Shown in pieces: positions 7,736 to 16,073 of a DNA stretch of 64,000 nt. The notes beneath the pieces were generated by a model that saw only the letters and a list, made by a program, of their open reading frames with translations, made no database searches and was not told where the DNA came from. The DNA comes from Algoriphagus sp. AK58 (GTDB lineage: Bacteria > Bacteroidota > Bacteroidia > Cytophagales > Cyclobacteriaceae). The stretch's first letter is position 1. Every line of letters starts with the position of its first letter. The stretch is from positions 1-64,000 of the forward strand of contig NZ_QEIG01000028.1 of the NCBI RefSeq assembly GCF_014324365.1. The letters run 5' to 3'. The position numbers and the translations under genes are program-made.

Positions 7736-9631
7736 TTAAGTGATGGTACCCCGCCACTCGGCCACATTTCCCGCCATGTCGGTTACCTTGAGTAAAACTG
7801 AACCTTTGAGCGGTTGTTCATTCAAAGTTTCGGACCAAATTACCGCCTGCTTATGCTCGTATCTCATCAAGACCCATTCTCCGTTGACCAACGCTTCAAA
7901 ACTTTTAATTCCAGAAAGATTGTCTTTGATGGTAAATCTCATGCCCTGAGCGTTGACCCGAATGGGAGTGATGGTCGGCTTTACATTGTCCTCAGCCAAA
8001 ACAAAACTACCAAAATTTCTGGTTTTGAATCGGATTTGACCTTCCATCCACTCTCCGCCTACGAAACTTCTCGCTCCATTGGCAGCTCGCTGATACACAT
8101 GGGTTTTGGATTTGTCCCCAGTGTAGCCATTCACATCCCAAGTGACTTCAAGTGGGTTCCATAGGTACTCGGTAGTTTCCTGTAGTCGTAGCACGGGAGC
8201 GTTTGACGGACCTGAGTGCGATACCCTTAGATACAAATCTTCCAAAAGGCTGTTTTCTTCGGTTTTGATCCTAAGCTTATCTGTAGCATGCAAGTGCTCT
8301 TTTCCCACCGGAAAATGGCCAATGATTTCGGGAATGTACACTTCTGAACACAGGTCAATTTTCTTCGGGATTCCAAATCTCAGGTCCCAAAGGTAGGTTC
8401 GACTCTGGGCATCCTGATAGGCAGGCAAAATCTCATAGATCTGATTTCCAATGAAGTACTGCGCTAATCCTCCTTTGTCACTTTGCTTGACCTTAATTTT
8501 CATGATGTTTTTGAAATAGGTCACCTGAGGGGAAGCTGGTGCAGGCCCGTCGGCAAGGGTAGAATCCAAGTCAGCACCAGTCAGGGTTAGATTGACCAGT
8601 CTGGAATTATTGTAAGCATCCAAGAGACGAATCTGCACATTCTTTTTCTGACCTGCTTCTACCTGAAAGGCACCGGTTCCCGGAGTGTTTGGAGTAAAGA
8701 AGTCAAACTTTAAATCTGGCTGATGATAAAGCCGAGTGAATCGGTTTTGATGGGTGTGCAATAAAAAATGCCGGGTGTAATTGAAGTCCACCTTATTGAT
8801 CAACAAGGTGTAAAGGAGGCCGTTTTCGTCGGAAACCTCAAACCTCGGGAAGCCATTTTGGTTTTCTGCGCCGTCGAGTTTGTCATAGCTCTGAATTTCA
8901 AGTCCCACTTTTCCCGTCACTCGAATCGTCTCTGGGATGCGGTAACTAGCCCCACTAAGTACAGGTGTAAGTTCAATACGTTGAAATTTGCCATTCACTC
9001 GGCTGTCGATTTCTAATGGGACGATGGCGATTTTTTGTGGAGTGGGAGGGATGTTGTCCAGGATTTCAGAGAAGCCAGCCAACAACGGATCCATGGCCCG
9101 ATCCAAACTGTCACGTATCTCAAAATGAAGGTGGGGTCCACCAGAGCTACCCGTATTCCCTCCGTTGGCGATCAGTTCACCTTTTTTTACGGGCAATTCT
9201 CCCGGTTCAGGATAGAGTTCGAGTTCGTTTTGCTTGTTCTCGTACATTTTTTTCTTCATCCAGGCGTGAAGCTTGGGATTGAAGTTTCTCAAATGACCAT
9301 AAAGCGTAATGTGACCGCTCGGATGTTTGAGGTAGATCACATTGCCATAGCCAAAAGAGGAAATCTTGATCCGATGAACCCATCCGTCTGCCACAGCATA
9401 AATCGGTTCCCCTTCTACTCCTCCAAACTTGTAATCCAGTCCCGTATGGAAGTGATTGGGACGGAGTTCGGAGAAGTTTCCGGAAAGGTAATTTCTGCCG
9501 CCCGGCTTGACGGGAGAGCGGAAATAGCCTTTTTGGATTTCTTGGGCATAAATCTCCGAGAAAAAGAAAAGACCAAAAAGAAAGAGTAGAGTGGAAAGCT
9601 TACTTGACTTCAAAATCCAACATTTTTTCAT
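7736..9631 (-). CDS. M23-family metallopeptidase, secreted
   Basis: 631 residues, starting with a signal peptide (hydrophobic LSTLLFLFGLFFF, cleavage probably after YAQ near residue 30). The M23 domain lies near residues 50-190: NHFHTGLDYKFG supplies the first zinc His and Asp, and GGPHLHFEIRD the H-x-H pair. An insertion (WMKKKMYENKQNELEL) sits between the strands, common in Bacteroidota homologues. The remaining 430 residues look like beta-rich periplasmic modules and end in a segment mentioning FTIKDNLSGIKSFEALVNG. Likely a peptidoglycan endopeptidase or related envelope factor. Its start overlaps the upstream FAH gene by 32 nt, showing co-transcription. Confidence 0.9.
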   Translation of the reverse strand: MKKCWILKSSKLSTLLFLFGLFFFSEIYAQEIQKGYFRSPVKPGGRNYLSGNFSELRPNHFHTGLDYKFGGVEGEPIYAVADGWVHRIKISSFGYGNVIYLKHPSGHITLYGHLRNFNPKLHAWMKKKMYENKQNELELYPEPGELPVKKGELIANGGNTGSSGGPHLHFEIRDSLDRAMDPLLAGFSEILDNIPPTPQKIAIVPLEIDSRVNGKFQRIELTPVLSGASYRIPETIRVTGKVGLEIQSYDKLDGAENQNGFPRFEVSDENGLLYTLLINKVDFNYTRHFLLHTHQNRFTRLYHQPDLKFDFFTPNTPGTGAFQVEAGQKKNVQIRLLDAYNNSRLVNLTLTGADLDSTLADGPAPASPQVTYFKNIMKIKVKQSDKGGLAQYFIGNQIYEILPAYQDAQSRTYLWDLRFGIPKKIDLCSEVYIPEIIGHFPVGKEHLHATDKLRIKTEENSLLEDLYLRVSHSGPSNAPVLRLQETTEYLWNPLEVTWDVNGYTGDKSKTHVYQRAANGARSFVGGEWMEGQIRFKTRNFGSFVLAEDNVKPTITPIRVNAQGMRFTIKDNLSGIKSFEALVNGEWVLMRYEHKQAVIWSETLNEQPLKGSVLLKVTDMAGNVAEWRGTIT

Positions 9632-10211
9632 TTCCGATAAAACCTGTAAGGTGATCTCCGATTTTTACGGGACCTACCCCTGCCGGAGTTCCGGTATAGA
9701 TCAAATCTCCTTTTTTCAGGGTGAAAAATTGGGAAACGTAGGCGATGATGGTGGCAAAGTCAAACAGCATGAGGCTGGTATTTCCTTTTTGCTTGAGCTC
9801 CCCGTTGATTTCCAGATGAAAGTCGATGTCTTTCAGATCTGTAAAATCAGAAACTGGCTTGAAGTCACCAATCGGTGCCGAACCATTGAATGCTTTGGCA
9901 ATTTCCCAAGGAAGACCTTTTGCCTTGCATTGATCTTGGAGATCGCGGGCCGTAAAGTCGATACCTAGGCCGATTTCTTCAAAATAGCGATGCGCAAATT
10001 GAGGCTGAATGTATTTTCCTTCCTTGGAAACTTTGAGAACTAGTTCGACTTCGTGATGGATATTATCGGAGAAATCCGGATGAAAAAAAGGTGCCCCACC
10101 TTTCAACAAAGCGGTATCCGGTTTAAGAAATACGACTGGTTTTCCGGGTTTTTCGTTTTTGAGTTCTTCGATATGAGCGGCGTAGTTGCGGCCGATGCAG
10201 ATGATCTTCAT
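9600..10211 (-). CDS. Fumarylacetoacetate hydrolase family protein
   Basis: 203 residues, the short single-domain FAH form. Metal-binding acids are visible in HHEVELVLKVS near residue 53 and the following GIDFTARDLQ; IYTGTPAGVGPV near residue 175 is the conserved C-terminal loop. Relatives act as acylpyruvases, oxaloacetate decarboxylases or ring-cleavage product hydrolases, so the exact substrate is open. Cytoplasmic. The 3' end overlaps the M23 peptidase start by 32 nt, a purely positional link. Confidence 0.9.
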   Translation of the reverse strand: MKIICIGRNYAAHIEELKNEKPGKPVVFLKPDTALLKGGAPFFHPDFSDNIHHEVELVLKVSKEGKYIQPQFAHRYFEEIGLGIDFTARDLQDQCKAKGLPWEIAKAFNGSAPIGDFKPVSDFTDLKDIDFHLEINGELKQKGNTSLMLFDFATIIAYVSQFFTLKKGDLIYTGTPAGVGPVKIGDHLTGFIGNEKMLDFEVK

Positions 10212-10318
10212 AGGTTTTTGGCGCTTTTCTGGGCTGTAAAATCGGATTCGATTTCCAGTCGTGAAAATAAGGATATCCTTTACAAAAAGCGGTCAAAAAG
10301 GTCGCATAAAAGAGATTT

Positions 10319-10990
10319 TTACTCGGATTTCTGGAAGCGGACAAGGAGATTCCCCTGGGCATCAAATAATTCCAAAAATCCATCAGGCCTTACTTTATAT
10401 TCTGTCGCTTGAGACAATAGTGATAAAGGACTTGGGCCAGTTGGTTTAGGGTCCCAAGGGGCAGGCTTTCCGCAAGGAAATAATCCTGAAATCGGGTTAG
10501 TAAACAGTTGGATTTTCTTTTCACCAACTTCTCCGAGTGAACTTTCGATCATAAAACAGCTGGGCATGCTTGAAATTCTGGAATACTTGGAAATATTCAA
10601 TTCAAAAGATCCAAGAACTTGAGTTGGAATACTCATCCATTTTCCATGAAGTCTGTAAGTGTAATCTTTTTGTTTTTGGATGATGGATTTCAATACAAAG
10701 CCCCTTCCCTGATTTTTGTTTTTATCCCGAACCTCCAATTGGTAAAAGTATCCTTCTTCAAAATCAAACCCTTTTATCTCAAAATCTTGCTCCATCCTTC
10801 TCCAGGATTTTGGTAGATAGTTTAACTCAAGTGAATCAGAAATAAGAAAGAAAACGCCTTCCTCCACATAACTGTAGATAGGTCCGTTTAGCTTGTAAGG
10901 ATATATCCAAATCAATTTTGAAGGTCCTTCAAAAACCTCACACGAAGTGAAAAGGAGTGCAACTACTAGGGTATAGAAAAATCTTTTCAT
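10319..10990 (-). CDS. DUF4377-type lipoprotein with degenerate META-like region
   Basis: 223 residues. The N-terminus MKRFFYTLVVALLFTSCEVF carries a clear lipobox with Cys17. Residues 25-115 match the DUF4377 layout: a W-I-Y-P-Y opening, then an acidic segment leading to EIKGFDFEEGYFYQLEV. The following W-M-S-I...CFMIE stretch looks like a worn-down META (HslJ-like) domain. It is a tandem paralogue of the next upstream gene, whose stop is a single nucleotide away. Envelope location is predicted; function unknown. Confidence 0.75.
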   Translation of the reverse strand: MKRFFYTLVVALLFTSCEVFEGPSKLIWIYPYKLNGPIYSYVEEGVFFLISDSLELNYLPKSWRRMEQDFEIKGFDFEEGYFYQLEVRDKNKNQGRGFVLKSIIQKQKDYTYRLHGKWMSIPTQVLGSFELNISKYSRISSMPSCFMIESSLGEVGEKKIQLFTNPISGLFPCGKPAPWDPKPTGPSPLSLLSQATEYKVRPDGFLELFDAQGNLLVRFQKSE

Positions 10991-10991
10991 A

Positions 10992-11672
10992 TCAATTCAT
11001 TTTTTCCCAAATGGCGTATTCTCCTACTGAATCATCATAAAAAATTAGAAGATTTCCTTCTCTTTTAAAATTTCTAGTCCATGGAAAAGGAATGACCAGT
11101 TTTCTTCCTCCACAATCCATTGCAGTTGTTCTCAAATATCCTGTGGACAATATTTTGTTTTGCTCTATCTTTTTTAGTTGAACTTCAATTTGATTACAGC
11201 CATCTGTGGATAGGGCGAATCGGATACCCGGTATAATTCCTACGCTTTGGCCATTGGGAAAGCTTGGGTTTGGTAAGTCTTCGCCCTTGTACCTCTTTAC
11301 TTTCCAGCTTCCCTCCAAAAGGTCATAATAGTCTCTTTCCTCTTCGATCACCCGAACCAGTTTTCTTTTGATTTCCCTTGTTTTTGAATCTTCAAACTTC
11401 AAGACTTGAAGCTTTTGGATATAGTTGGGTTTGAAAGTGTATCCCTCGATTTTTGAAGGGATCCATTCAAAAGTCGTCACATCGAAATCCAATTCTTCTG
11501 AATAAGTAATACCCAAACAAGGTGCAGCAGCGGTTGAATTTGGATCGCAAGGAAAAGTATAACTGTACACCCAAAAAACCTCAGACTCTCCTTTTGGCTT
11601 TTCTTCTTCTGAACAAGCCAAGAGAAGAAAAAAGCCTAAAAATGAAAAATATCGGGGGTATGCGTTTCTCAT
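10992..11672 (-). CDS. DUF4377 plus META-domain lipoprotein
   Basis: 226 residues with signal peptide and lipobox (LLACSEEE, Cys20). DUF4377-like part near residues 30-112: VFWVYSYTFPCDPN, then PCLGI, then KIEGYTFKPNYIQKLQVLKF. META-like part near 120-225: GSWKVKRYKGEDLP, STDGCNQIEVQL and RTTAMDC, which keep the W-x-L, GCN and T-x-M-x-C landmarks of HslJ-like domains. Paired with a shorter paralogue directly downstream. Envelope-anchored, function unknown; META proteins are often linked to stress or antibiotic tolerance. Confidence 0.8.
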   Translation of the reverse strand: MRNAYPRYFSFLGFFLLLACSEEEKPKGESEVFWVYSYTFPCDPNSTAAAPCLGITYSEELDFDVTTFEWIPSKIEGYTFKPNYIQKLQVLKFEDSKTREIKRKLVRVIEEERDYYDLLEGSWKVKRYKGEDLPNPSFPNGQSVGIIPGIRFALSTDGCNQIEVQLKKIEQNKILSTGYLRTTAMDCGGRKLVIPFPWTRNFKREGNLLIFYDDSVGEYAIWEKMN

Positions 11673-11735
11673 TCCTTTGTCTGTTCACTTATGATAAACT
11701 TATTCAATCCAGACAAATTTGACTTCCCACAAAAT

Positions 11736-11768
11736 GCAAAATCCGAGATTTTCTTTCTCGGATTTTGC
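11736..11768 (-). terminator. Long hairpin after the SGNH hydrolase gene
   Basis: A perfect 13-bp stem (GCAAAATCCGAGA with its complement, 7-nt loop) sits 23 nt after the SGNH stop on the minus strand and is followed by an ATTTTGTG tract, so the T-run is weak. It may terminate the ldcA-SGNH operon and separates it from the lipoprotein pair. Confidence 0.65.
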
Positions 11769-11791
11769 AAAATTGGATCATTTGAGAACTA

Positions 11792-12484
11792 CTAGAATTT
11801 CATTTTTTTGACTTTTTCCAGGACTTTTTCCGTCCATCTTGCATATACCAGTCCGGAAGGATGAAGTTGGTCTTCGACCACCATGTCAGGCTGTGCTCCG
11901 ATTTTTCTGTAATCTTTCGTGATTTCCACAAATGCGACGCCATATCGATCACAAATGGTCTTTTTCGCGGCATTATATGCATCTATTTCACGCGCAACTT
12001 TGGCCTGATCAGTATTTCGATTGATTGCAAACGGTGTTACTCCCCAATCGGGAATGGAAATGACCACTACATGATCTTTTTGCATTCTGGCAAAATCAAG
12101 GGCCCGCTTCAGCATAGCTTCAAAGTCTTTTTCATAATCCGCCACTGGTCTTCCCCGGTATTGGTTGTTTACTCCGATCAGGAGGGTAACCAGATCGTAT
12201 CCCTGTTCGTCGGTTTGGCTGGAATTGATTCCCGCATCGAGTTCGTCCACAGTCCAGCCGGTCTTTGCAATGATTTGTGGAGTGCTGAATTCATATTTTC
12301 CTGATTTATTCAAGGCCTCCACCAACTGAACCGGGTATCGGTCTTTTTCAGGGACTCCTTCGCCAATGGTGTAGCTATCGCCCAAGGCTAGGTAGCTAAG
12401 GGTTCTTTTTTGGGCTAAAGATTCTTTTGAAATGCTCATGAAGAAAATTAAAACTGAAAGGCTGGATAGGATAGTTTTTAGCAT
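11792..12484 (-). CDS. SGNH/GDSL hydrolase, secreted
   Basis: 230 residues with a signal peptide ending near SLAQ (residue 25). All catalytic blocks are visible: block I YLALGDSYTIGEG (nucleophile Ser), block III LLIGVNNQYRG (oxyanion Asn), and block V DQLHPSG (Asp and His). These enzymes are esterases or lipases acting on acyl or acetyl groups; the substrate here is unknown. It begins 6 nt after the LD-carboxypeptidase stop, so the two envelope enzymes are probably one operon. Confidence 0.9.
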   Translation of the reverse strand: MLKTILSSLSVLIFFMSISKESLAQKRTLSYLALGDSYTIGEGVPEKDRYPVQLVEALNKSGKYEFSTPQIIAKTGWTVDELDAGINSSQTDEQGYDLVTLLIGVNNQYRGRPVADYEKDFEAMLKRALDFARMQKDHVVVISIPDWGVTPFAINRNTDQAKVAREIDAYNAAKKTICDRYGVAFVEITKDYRKIGAQPDMVVEDQLHPSGLVYARWTEKVLEKVKKMKF

Positions 12485-12490
12485 AAAGGA

Positions 12491-13540
12491 TCAATTTTGA
12501 AATATATTTTCCACCAAATTAAAGGTACCTGCATCGGCATCCATCTTTACTCTCGCCCCAACCGGCACAATAAACTGACGTGGAATATGCCCAATCATCG
12601 CACCTGTATAAGCCGGAACTCCCAAGGGAAGAACATATTGATCCATGATCTGATCTACGGTGAGAGTTCCGAAGCCAGCGCCTGGTTTACAGTCGGAACA
12701 TTGACCGAAAATAAAGCCTTTGATCTTGGCCAGCGTTCCGTTAAGCTGAAGGGTACTCATCATCCGATCGATGCGATAAGGATCCTCTCCAATGTCTTCG
12801 ATGAATAAAATAGCATCTTGAAAATCAGGGTAATAAGGTGTTCCGGATAAAGCAGTCAATACAGTCAGATTTCCTCCCAGAATTTTACCTTCGGCTGTTC
12901 CTCCTTTAAGTGTTTGGATCCGATTGGCCTTGAGTACCAACTCATCTCCTTTACTGCCTTCATTTTTGAAGGTCACCAATTCTTTTTTGATGAAAATCTG
13001 TTCAAACTGTTTCACATTAAAGCTGTTCCAAGAACCCGAGCCGTTGGGTCCATGAAAACTGATCAGACCAGTTTGACTTTGGATTGCGCAATGGAGCGCG
13101 GTGATATCCGAATAGCCCAAAAGAGGCTTAGGGTTCCTTTTAATCTGTTCGTAGTTGATCAAGGGAAGAATCCGGGAAGCTCCCGATCCACCTCGGATGC
13201 AAATGACTGCTTTGACCTCAGGGTCTGCAAACATGGCATTAAAGTCTTCGGCTCGCTCCTCATCCGTTCCGGCCAGGTGACCGAATCGGTTGGTAAGGTT
13301 CTTTCCCAATTTTACCTTGAAGCCGAGCGCTTCCATGGCTTCTTGGGCATAGGTAAATTCCATACGATCAGCAGTGGCTGCAGATGGGGAAATGATCCCT
13401 ACGGTGTCTCCTTTTTGAATGGACTTTGGAAAAAGAGCGGCTGCTGGCGCATTGTTTTTGAAATCAAAACTGAGAAAGGATGCCGAAGCAGTGGCTAGGC
13501 CGAAAGATTTGAGAAAGGCGCGTTTGTTCATAGGATTCAA
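12491..13540 (-). CDS. LD-carboxypeptidase (peptidase family S66)
   Basis: 349 residues. N-terminal NKRAFLKSFGLATASASF resembles a Tat-type signal with KR in place of RR, followed by the S66 fold. The catalytic Ser lies in RGGSGASRILPL near residue 115, the Glu in LFIEDIGEDPYRIDRMM near 245, and the His in GHIPRQFIVPVG near 315, the Ser-Glu-His triad of LdcA. The family cleaves the L-lysyl/meso-DAP to D-alanine bond of muropeptides during wall recycling; an export signal suggests a periplasmic site here. First gene of a two-gene operon with the SGNH hydrolase. Confidence 0.92.
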   Translation of the reverse strand: MNPMNKRAFLKSFGLATASASFLSFDFKNNAPAAALFPKSIQKGDTVGIISPSAATADRMEFTYAQEAMEALGFKVKLGKNLTNRFGHLAGTDEERAEDFNAMFADPEVKAVICIRGGSGASRILPLINYEQIKRNPKPLLGYSDITALHCAIQSQTGLISFHGPNGSGSWNSFNVKQFEQIFIKKELVTFKNEGSKGDELVLKANRIQTLKGGTAEGKILGGNLTVLTALSGTPYYPDFQDAILFIEDIGEDPYRIDRMMSTLQLNGTLAKIKGFIFGQCSDCKPGAGFGTLTVDQIMDQYVLPLGVPAYTGAMIGHIPRQFIVPVGARVKMDADAGTFNLVENIFQN

Positions 13541-13575
13541 ATTGGAATTGAAATTACTTTCTTTTCAAACTATAA

Positions 13576-13599
13576 GAAAAACCCTGCCAAAAAGCAGGG
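13576..13599 (-). terminator. Intrinsic terminator
   Basis: CCCTGC/GCAGGG stem with a 6-nt loop; read on the minus strand it is followed by six T. It lies downstream of the hydrolase-sigma-membrane operon and just upstream of the LD-carboxypeptidase. Confidence 0.75.
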
Positions 13600-13617
13600 C
13601 TCATGCCTGTTATTTCC

Positions 13618-13654
13618 CGCAGATACTCGCAGAAAAAAACGCAGATACTCGCAG
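13618..13654. repeat. Direct repeat of CGCAGATACTCGCAG
   Basis: The 15-mer CGCAGATACTCGCAG occurs at 13618 and again at 13640, separated by an A-run. The style resembles the GCAAAG/GCAGAT phrases found elsewhere between genes in this window. Confidence 0.7.
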
Positions 13655-13739
13655 AGATTAATTCAATGTTTTATGCGCAACTTGGCAAGCAACTTATATT
13701 TAAGATGCTAGAAGACCAAGTTAATGACAAATTTTGGGC

Positions 13740-13767
13740 TTCTTCGGTCTTCGGTCATCGGTCTTCT
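13740..13767. repeat. Heptanucleotide tandem array (TTCTTCG/GTCTTCG/GTCATCG/GTCTTCT)
   Basis: Four successive 7-mers read TTCTTCG, GTCTTCG, GTCATCG, GTCTTCT. Their complement (AGAAGAC, CGATGAC, CGAAGAC) matches the units of the arrays at 19118 and 38985. Confidence 0.75.
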
Positions 13768-13829
13768 TACCTAAAACCAAGTGAATTTTCGCCACTTGGC
13801 ATCATTCCTTAAATTCAAATTGTGGAAAA

Positions 13830-14417
13830 TTAGCCCTTCAATTCCAGCAGCATCTTTTCCAACTGTTCCATGATGGGTTTGAGGGTTTGGTCGTATTTTT
13901 TGATTCTTCTGCGGACGCTGATATGCATGACCACAAACATCATTACCGTAAGACCCAAATGAACACTGATCCGAATGGTAGCTGATAAAGGTTCTAGCAG
14001 GACAAAATAAGCCACATTGATCGCTGCGGCCAGCAAAAACGCATAGAAATACATGTAAGTCCCGGCGATTTTGTAGCGTTGTTTCAATTTGGTGAGTTGG
14101 GTTTCGATGTAGGCTTTGTTGGAGAAACTTTCCGAATCATCGCTTGGCTTCAGTGCCGAACTGAAGCTTAGCCATCCCACCCAAAGCATCGCTGCGGCAA
14201 TGACCAACAGGCTAAAAAGGATTGCTTTGCTTTCGCCCCAAGGCATTACTGCAAATAAAAAAACCAAGGTGGAAGGTGTGATGATTGCGATGGCTATTCG
14301 TTCTTTCCGCTGTTTTTCTTCGGTCTTTTTGAGGCCCGAGATCAAACCTTGGATGTCAAAATTGCTGGCTTTTTGACTTTGCCAGAGTTGCTGTATATCG
14401 TTGAAATTAGTTTCCAT
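13830..14417 (-). CDS. Membrane protein, putative anti-sigma partner
   Basis: 195 residues from METNFNDIQQLWQSQK. The frame is open further upstream, but this ATG overlaps the sigma-factor stop by 11 nt, the normal coupling for such pairs, and starts the conserved text. A charged N-terminal region of about 55 residues precedes two pairs of hydrophobic segments (IAIAIITPSTLVFLFAV and ILFSLLVIAAAMLWVGW; then YMYFYAFLLAAAINVAYFVL and LGLTVMMFVVMHIS), so up to four membrane passes, and a charged C-terminal helix. No zinc-binding H-x3-C-x2-C motif is present. Position suggests control of the sigma factor; that role is inferred. Confidence 0.8.
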   Translation of the reverse strand: METNFNDIQQLWQSQKASNFDIQGLISGLKKTEEKQRKERIAIAIITPSTLVFLFAVMPWGESKAILFSLLVIAAAMLWVGWLSFSSALKPSDDSESFSNKAYIETQLTKLKQRYKIAGTYMYFYAFLLAAAINVAYFVLLEPLSATIRISVHLGLTVMMFVVMHISVRRRIKKYDQTLKPIMEQLEKMLLELKG

Positions 14418-14919
14418 GTGTTTGAGGGTTGAGCTTTTGGGTGAGGGAAGTTTTGATGCGATTGACTTTGACGGCCACATAGTTTTCGCTGATTCCGCTG
14501 ATCTCTGCGATTGCTTTATATGCAGTGCCTTCCAAGAGAAGGGTGGCAATGATTCGGTCAAGTTCTGGCAGTTCAGAAATAGCTTGATAGAGGATTTGTA
14601 GTCTGATTTCCTGTTCTTGGGAGTAGTTTTCCGGTTCGGCAAGGTCCAGATTTTCAGGAAACTCGGTTTGCTGCTCAGACTTTTTCTTTTCCTTGGCAGT
14701 GAAAGTCAAAGCCGCATTGTAAGCAATTCGATAGATCCAGGTGCTGATCTCGCTTTCGCCTTTGAAACTTTCGAGGTTCCTCCAGATTTTGATCAGGATT
14801 TCCTGGAAAAGGTCATTGGCCAGATCTTTTTCCCTGACAAAACCCAGGCAGAGACGGTAGATTTTGTCCTTGTGACTTTGGTACAAGGCTTCAAAATCCT
14901 GTTCTTTTTGGGTTTTCAT
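14407..14919 (-). CDS. ECF-type RNA polymerase sigma factor
   Basis: 170 residues starting MKTQKEQDFEALYQSHKD. Region 2 is clear near residues 10-75 (IYRLCLGFVREKDLANDLFQEILIKIW, then STWIYRIAYN), and region 4 near 110-165 (ISELPELDRIIATLLLEG, then ISENYVAVKVNRIK). No region 1.1 or 3, as expected for ECF factors. The ATG overlaps the TGA of the upstream hydrolase (ATGA), and the 3' end overlaps the membrane-protein gene, so the three genes are translationally coupled. An in-frame longer start would run back into the hydrolase and is less likely. Confidence 0.93.
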   Translation of the reverse strand: MKTQKEQDFEALYQSHKDKIYRLCLGFVREKDLANDLFQEILIKIWRNLESFKGESEISTWIYRIAYNAALTFTAKEKKKSEQQTEFPENLDLAEPENYSQEQEIRLQILYQAISELPELDRIIATLLLEGTAYKAIAEISGISENYVAVKVNRIKTSLTQKLNPQTHGN

Positions 14920-15770
14920 TGGAGAAAGGAGGTTAACTTTTCCATAAACCATTCTGGGTTGTCCCACATGATGAAGTGGTGGGCCGTGGGAGCCAGTTCA
15001 ATTTGGACGTTTTCCGCCAATCGGTATTGGTCGGAGAACGATTTTTTTACGCTCTCCTCAGTCAATCCATAGTTTTTGCCCGAGGCCCAAGCTCCCAACA
15101 CCAAAATGGGTGTCTTTACCTCCGCCAATTCATCTCTGAAGTCCGTGGTCATCAACTCGTAGAAAGCTTCCGCTGTGGTGCTTCGGTCACTCTGCATGGA
15201 CCATTCAACAGCGATTGGGAGTTTTTCAGCATTAATGGTCATCATGGGCATGCTTGCCTGCTGCTGAGCGCGGTATTGCTCGGGACTTTGGGAAAGCATC
15301 AGTTGCTTCATCTGGGAGGCCATTCCTACCATGTTTTCTTCGGTGGCTGCCGGATTAAAGGCAGCGGAGTAAAAGGGAAAGGAGTCGACGATGACGACTT
15401 TTTGGATGCGATCGGGGAGACTCCGGGAGAGCCTGAGCGAGAGAAATCCGCCCAGGCTGTGTCCGATAAGCGTGACTTTTTCTTTTTGTGCCGCTATATA
15501 GTCGGTGATTAGTTTTTCCATGGTTGTTAAAAATCCCAAGGGCATCTCTACTGCTGGATTGGTACCAAACCCGGGAAGGGTCAATACATGACATTCGTAA
15601 TTCTGGGAAAGTTGGGCCACTGTTTCATCCCAAACTTCGCCCGAAGATGCCAGTCCGGGGATCAGGATGATTTTAGGCCCTCGGCCAGAAACTGTGACTT
15701 TAAGTTCTTGCGCATGTGCTTGGGTAAGACTTCCAAAAATGAAGAGGTAAAGAAGAATTAGCTTGTTCAT
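14916..15770 (-). CDS. Alpha/beta hydrolase, exported
   Basis: 284 residues with a signal peptide cleaved near AHAQ (residue 21). The nucleophile elbow is TLIGHSLGGFLSLR (Ser in GHSLG) near residue 105; a likely acid is in the strand PILVLGAWASG near 225, and the His is in APTAHHFIMWDNPEW near 265. An oxyanion region LIPGLASSGEVWDE sits near residue 35. Substrate unknown. It is the first gene of an operon with an ECF sigma factor and a membrane protein, overlapping the sigma gene by 4 nt, an unusual partner for a secreted hydrolase. Confidence 0.88.
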   Translation of the reverse strand: MNKLILLYLFIFGSLTQAHAQELKVTVSGRGPKIILIPGLASSGEVWDETVAQLSQNYECHVLTLPGFGTNPAVEMPLGFLTTMEKLITDYIAAQKEKVTLIGHSLGGFLSLRLSRSLPDRIQKVVIVDSFPFYSAAFNPAATEENMVGMASQMKQLMLSQSPEQYRAQQQASMPMMTINAEKLPIAVEWSMQSDRSTTAEAFYELMTTDFRDELAEVKTPILVLGAWASGKNYGLTEESVKKSFSDQYRLAENVQIELAPTAHHFIMWDNPEWFMEKLTSFLQ

Positions 15771-16073
15771 GGTTTTTGCTTGTTTTCTTCTTTAGACTAA
15801 AGGCTAGGTGGAACCTTACACAGTCTCAGGAGAATTTTTAAAAATATTTTACCAGCTTGGCGAAGTGAAAAGTAGTTGATTGTTGTCCAGTTGTCCTGTT
15901 CTCGAGTTGTCTCATTTTTAATTTTTCAACCTATTAGGCATAGAATTTCTTTTGTGACAACCCAATTCCCAAAAATCAAAAATGGCTTAATGCAAGTTGG
16001 CCAGATAACTCGACAACGAGACAACCTGATAACTAGAAAACCCGACAACCTGAAAACCTAACCTAAATCTGAC
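15771..16073. other. Gene-free stretch holding inverted octanucleotide arrays
   Basis: Between the hydrolase start and the dacB end. Apart from the two-armed octanucleotide repeat at 15875-16059 there is AT-rich spacer, including the probable hydrolase leader. No TAnnTTTG element was found for the hydrolase. Confidence 0.6.
15875..16059. repeat. Inverted pair of octanucleotide arrays (GTTGTCnn / GAYAACnn)
   Basis: Left arm 15875-15913 reads GTTGATT, GTTGTCCA, GTTGTCCT, GTTCTCGA, GTTGTCTC. Right arm 16004-16059 has seven 8-mers: GATAACTC, GACAACGA, GACAACCT, GATAACTA, GAAAACCC, GACAACCT, GAAAACCT. The right arm is the complement-type of the left, so the arms could pair across a 90-nt spacer. 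Confidence 0.8.

Noticed and set aside
12914-13498. 194-codon plus-strand ORF
   Set aside because: Antisense to the LD-carboxypeptidase, whose catalytic triad is intact on the other strand.
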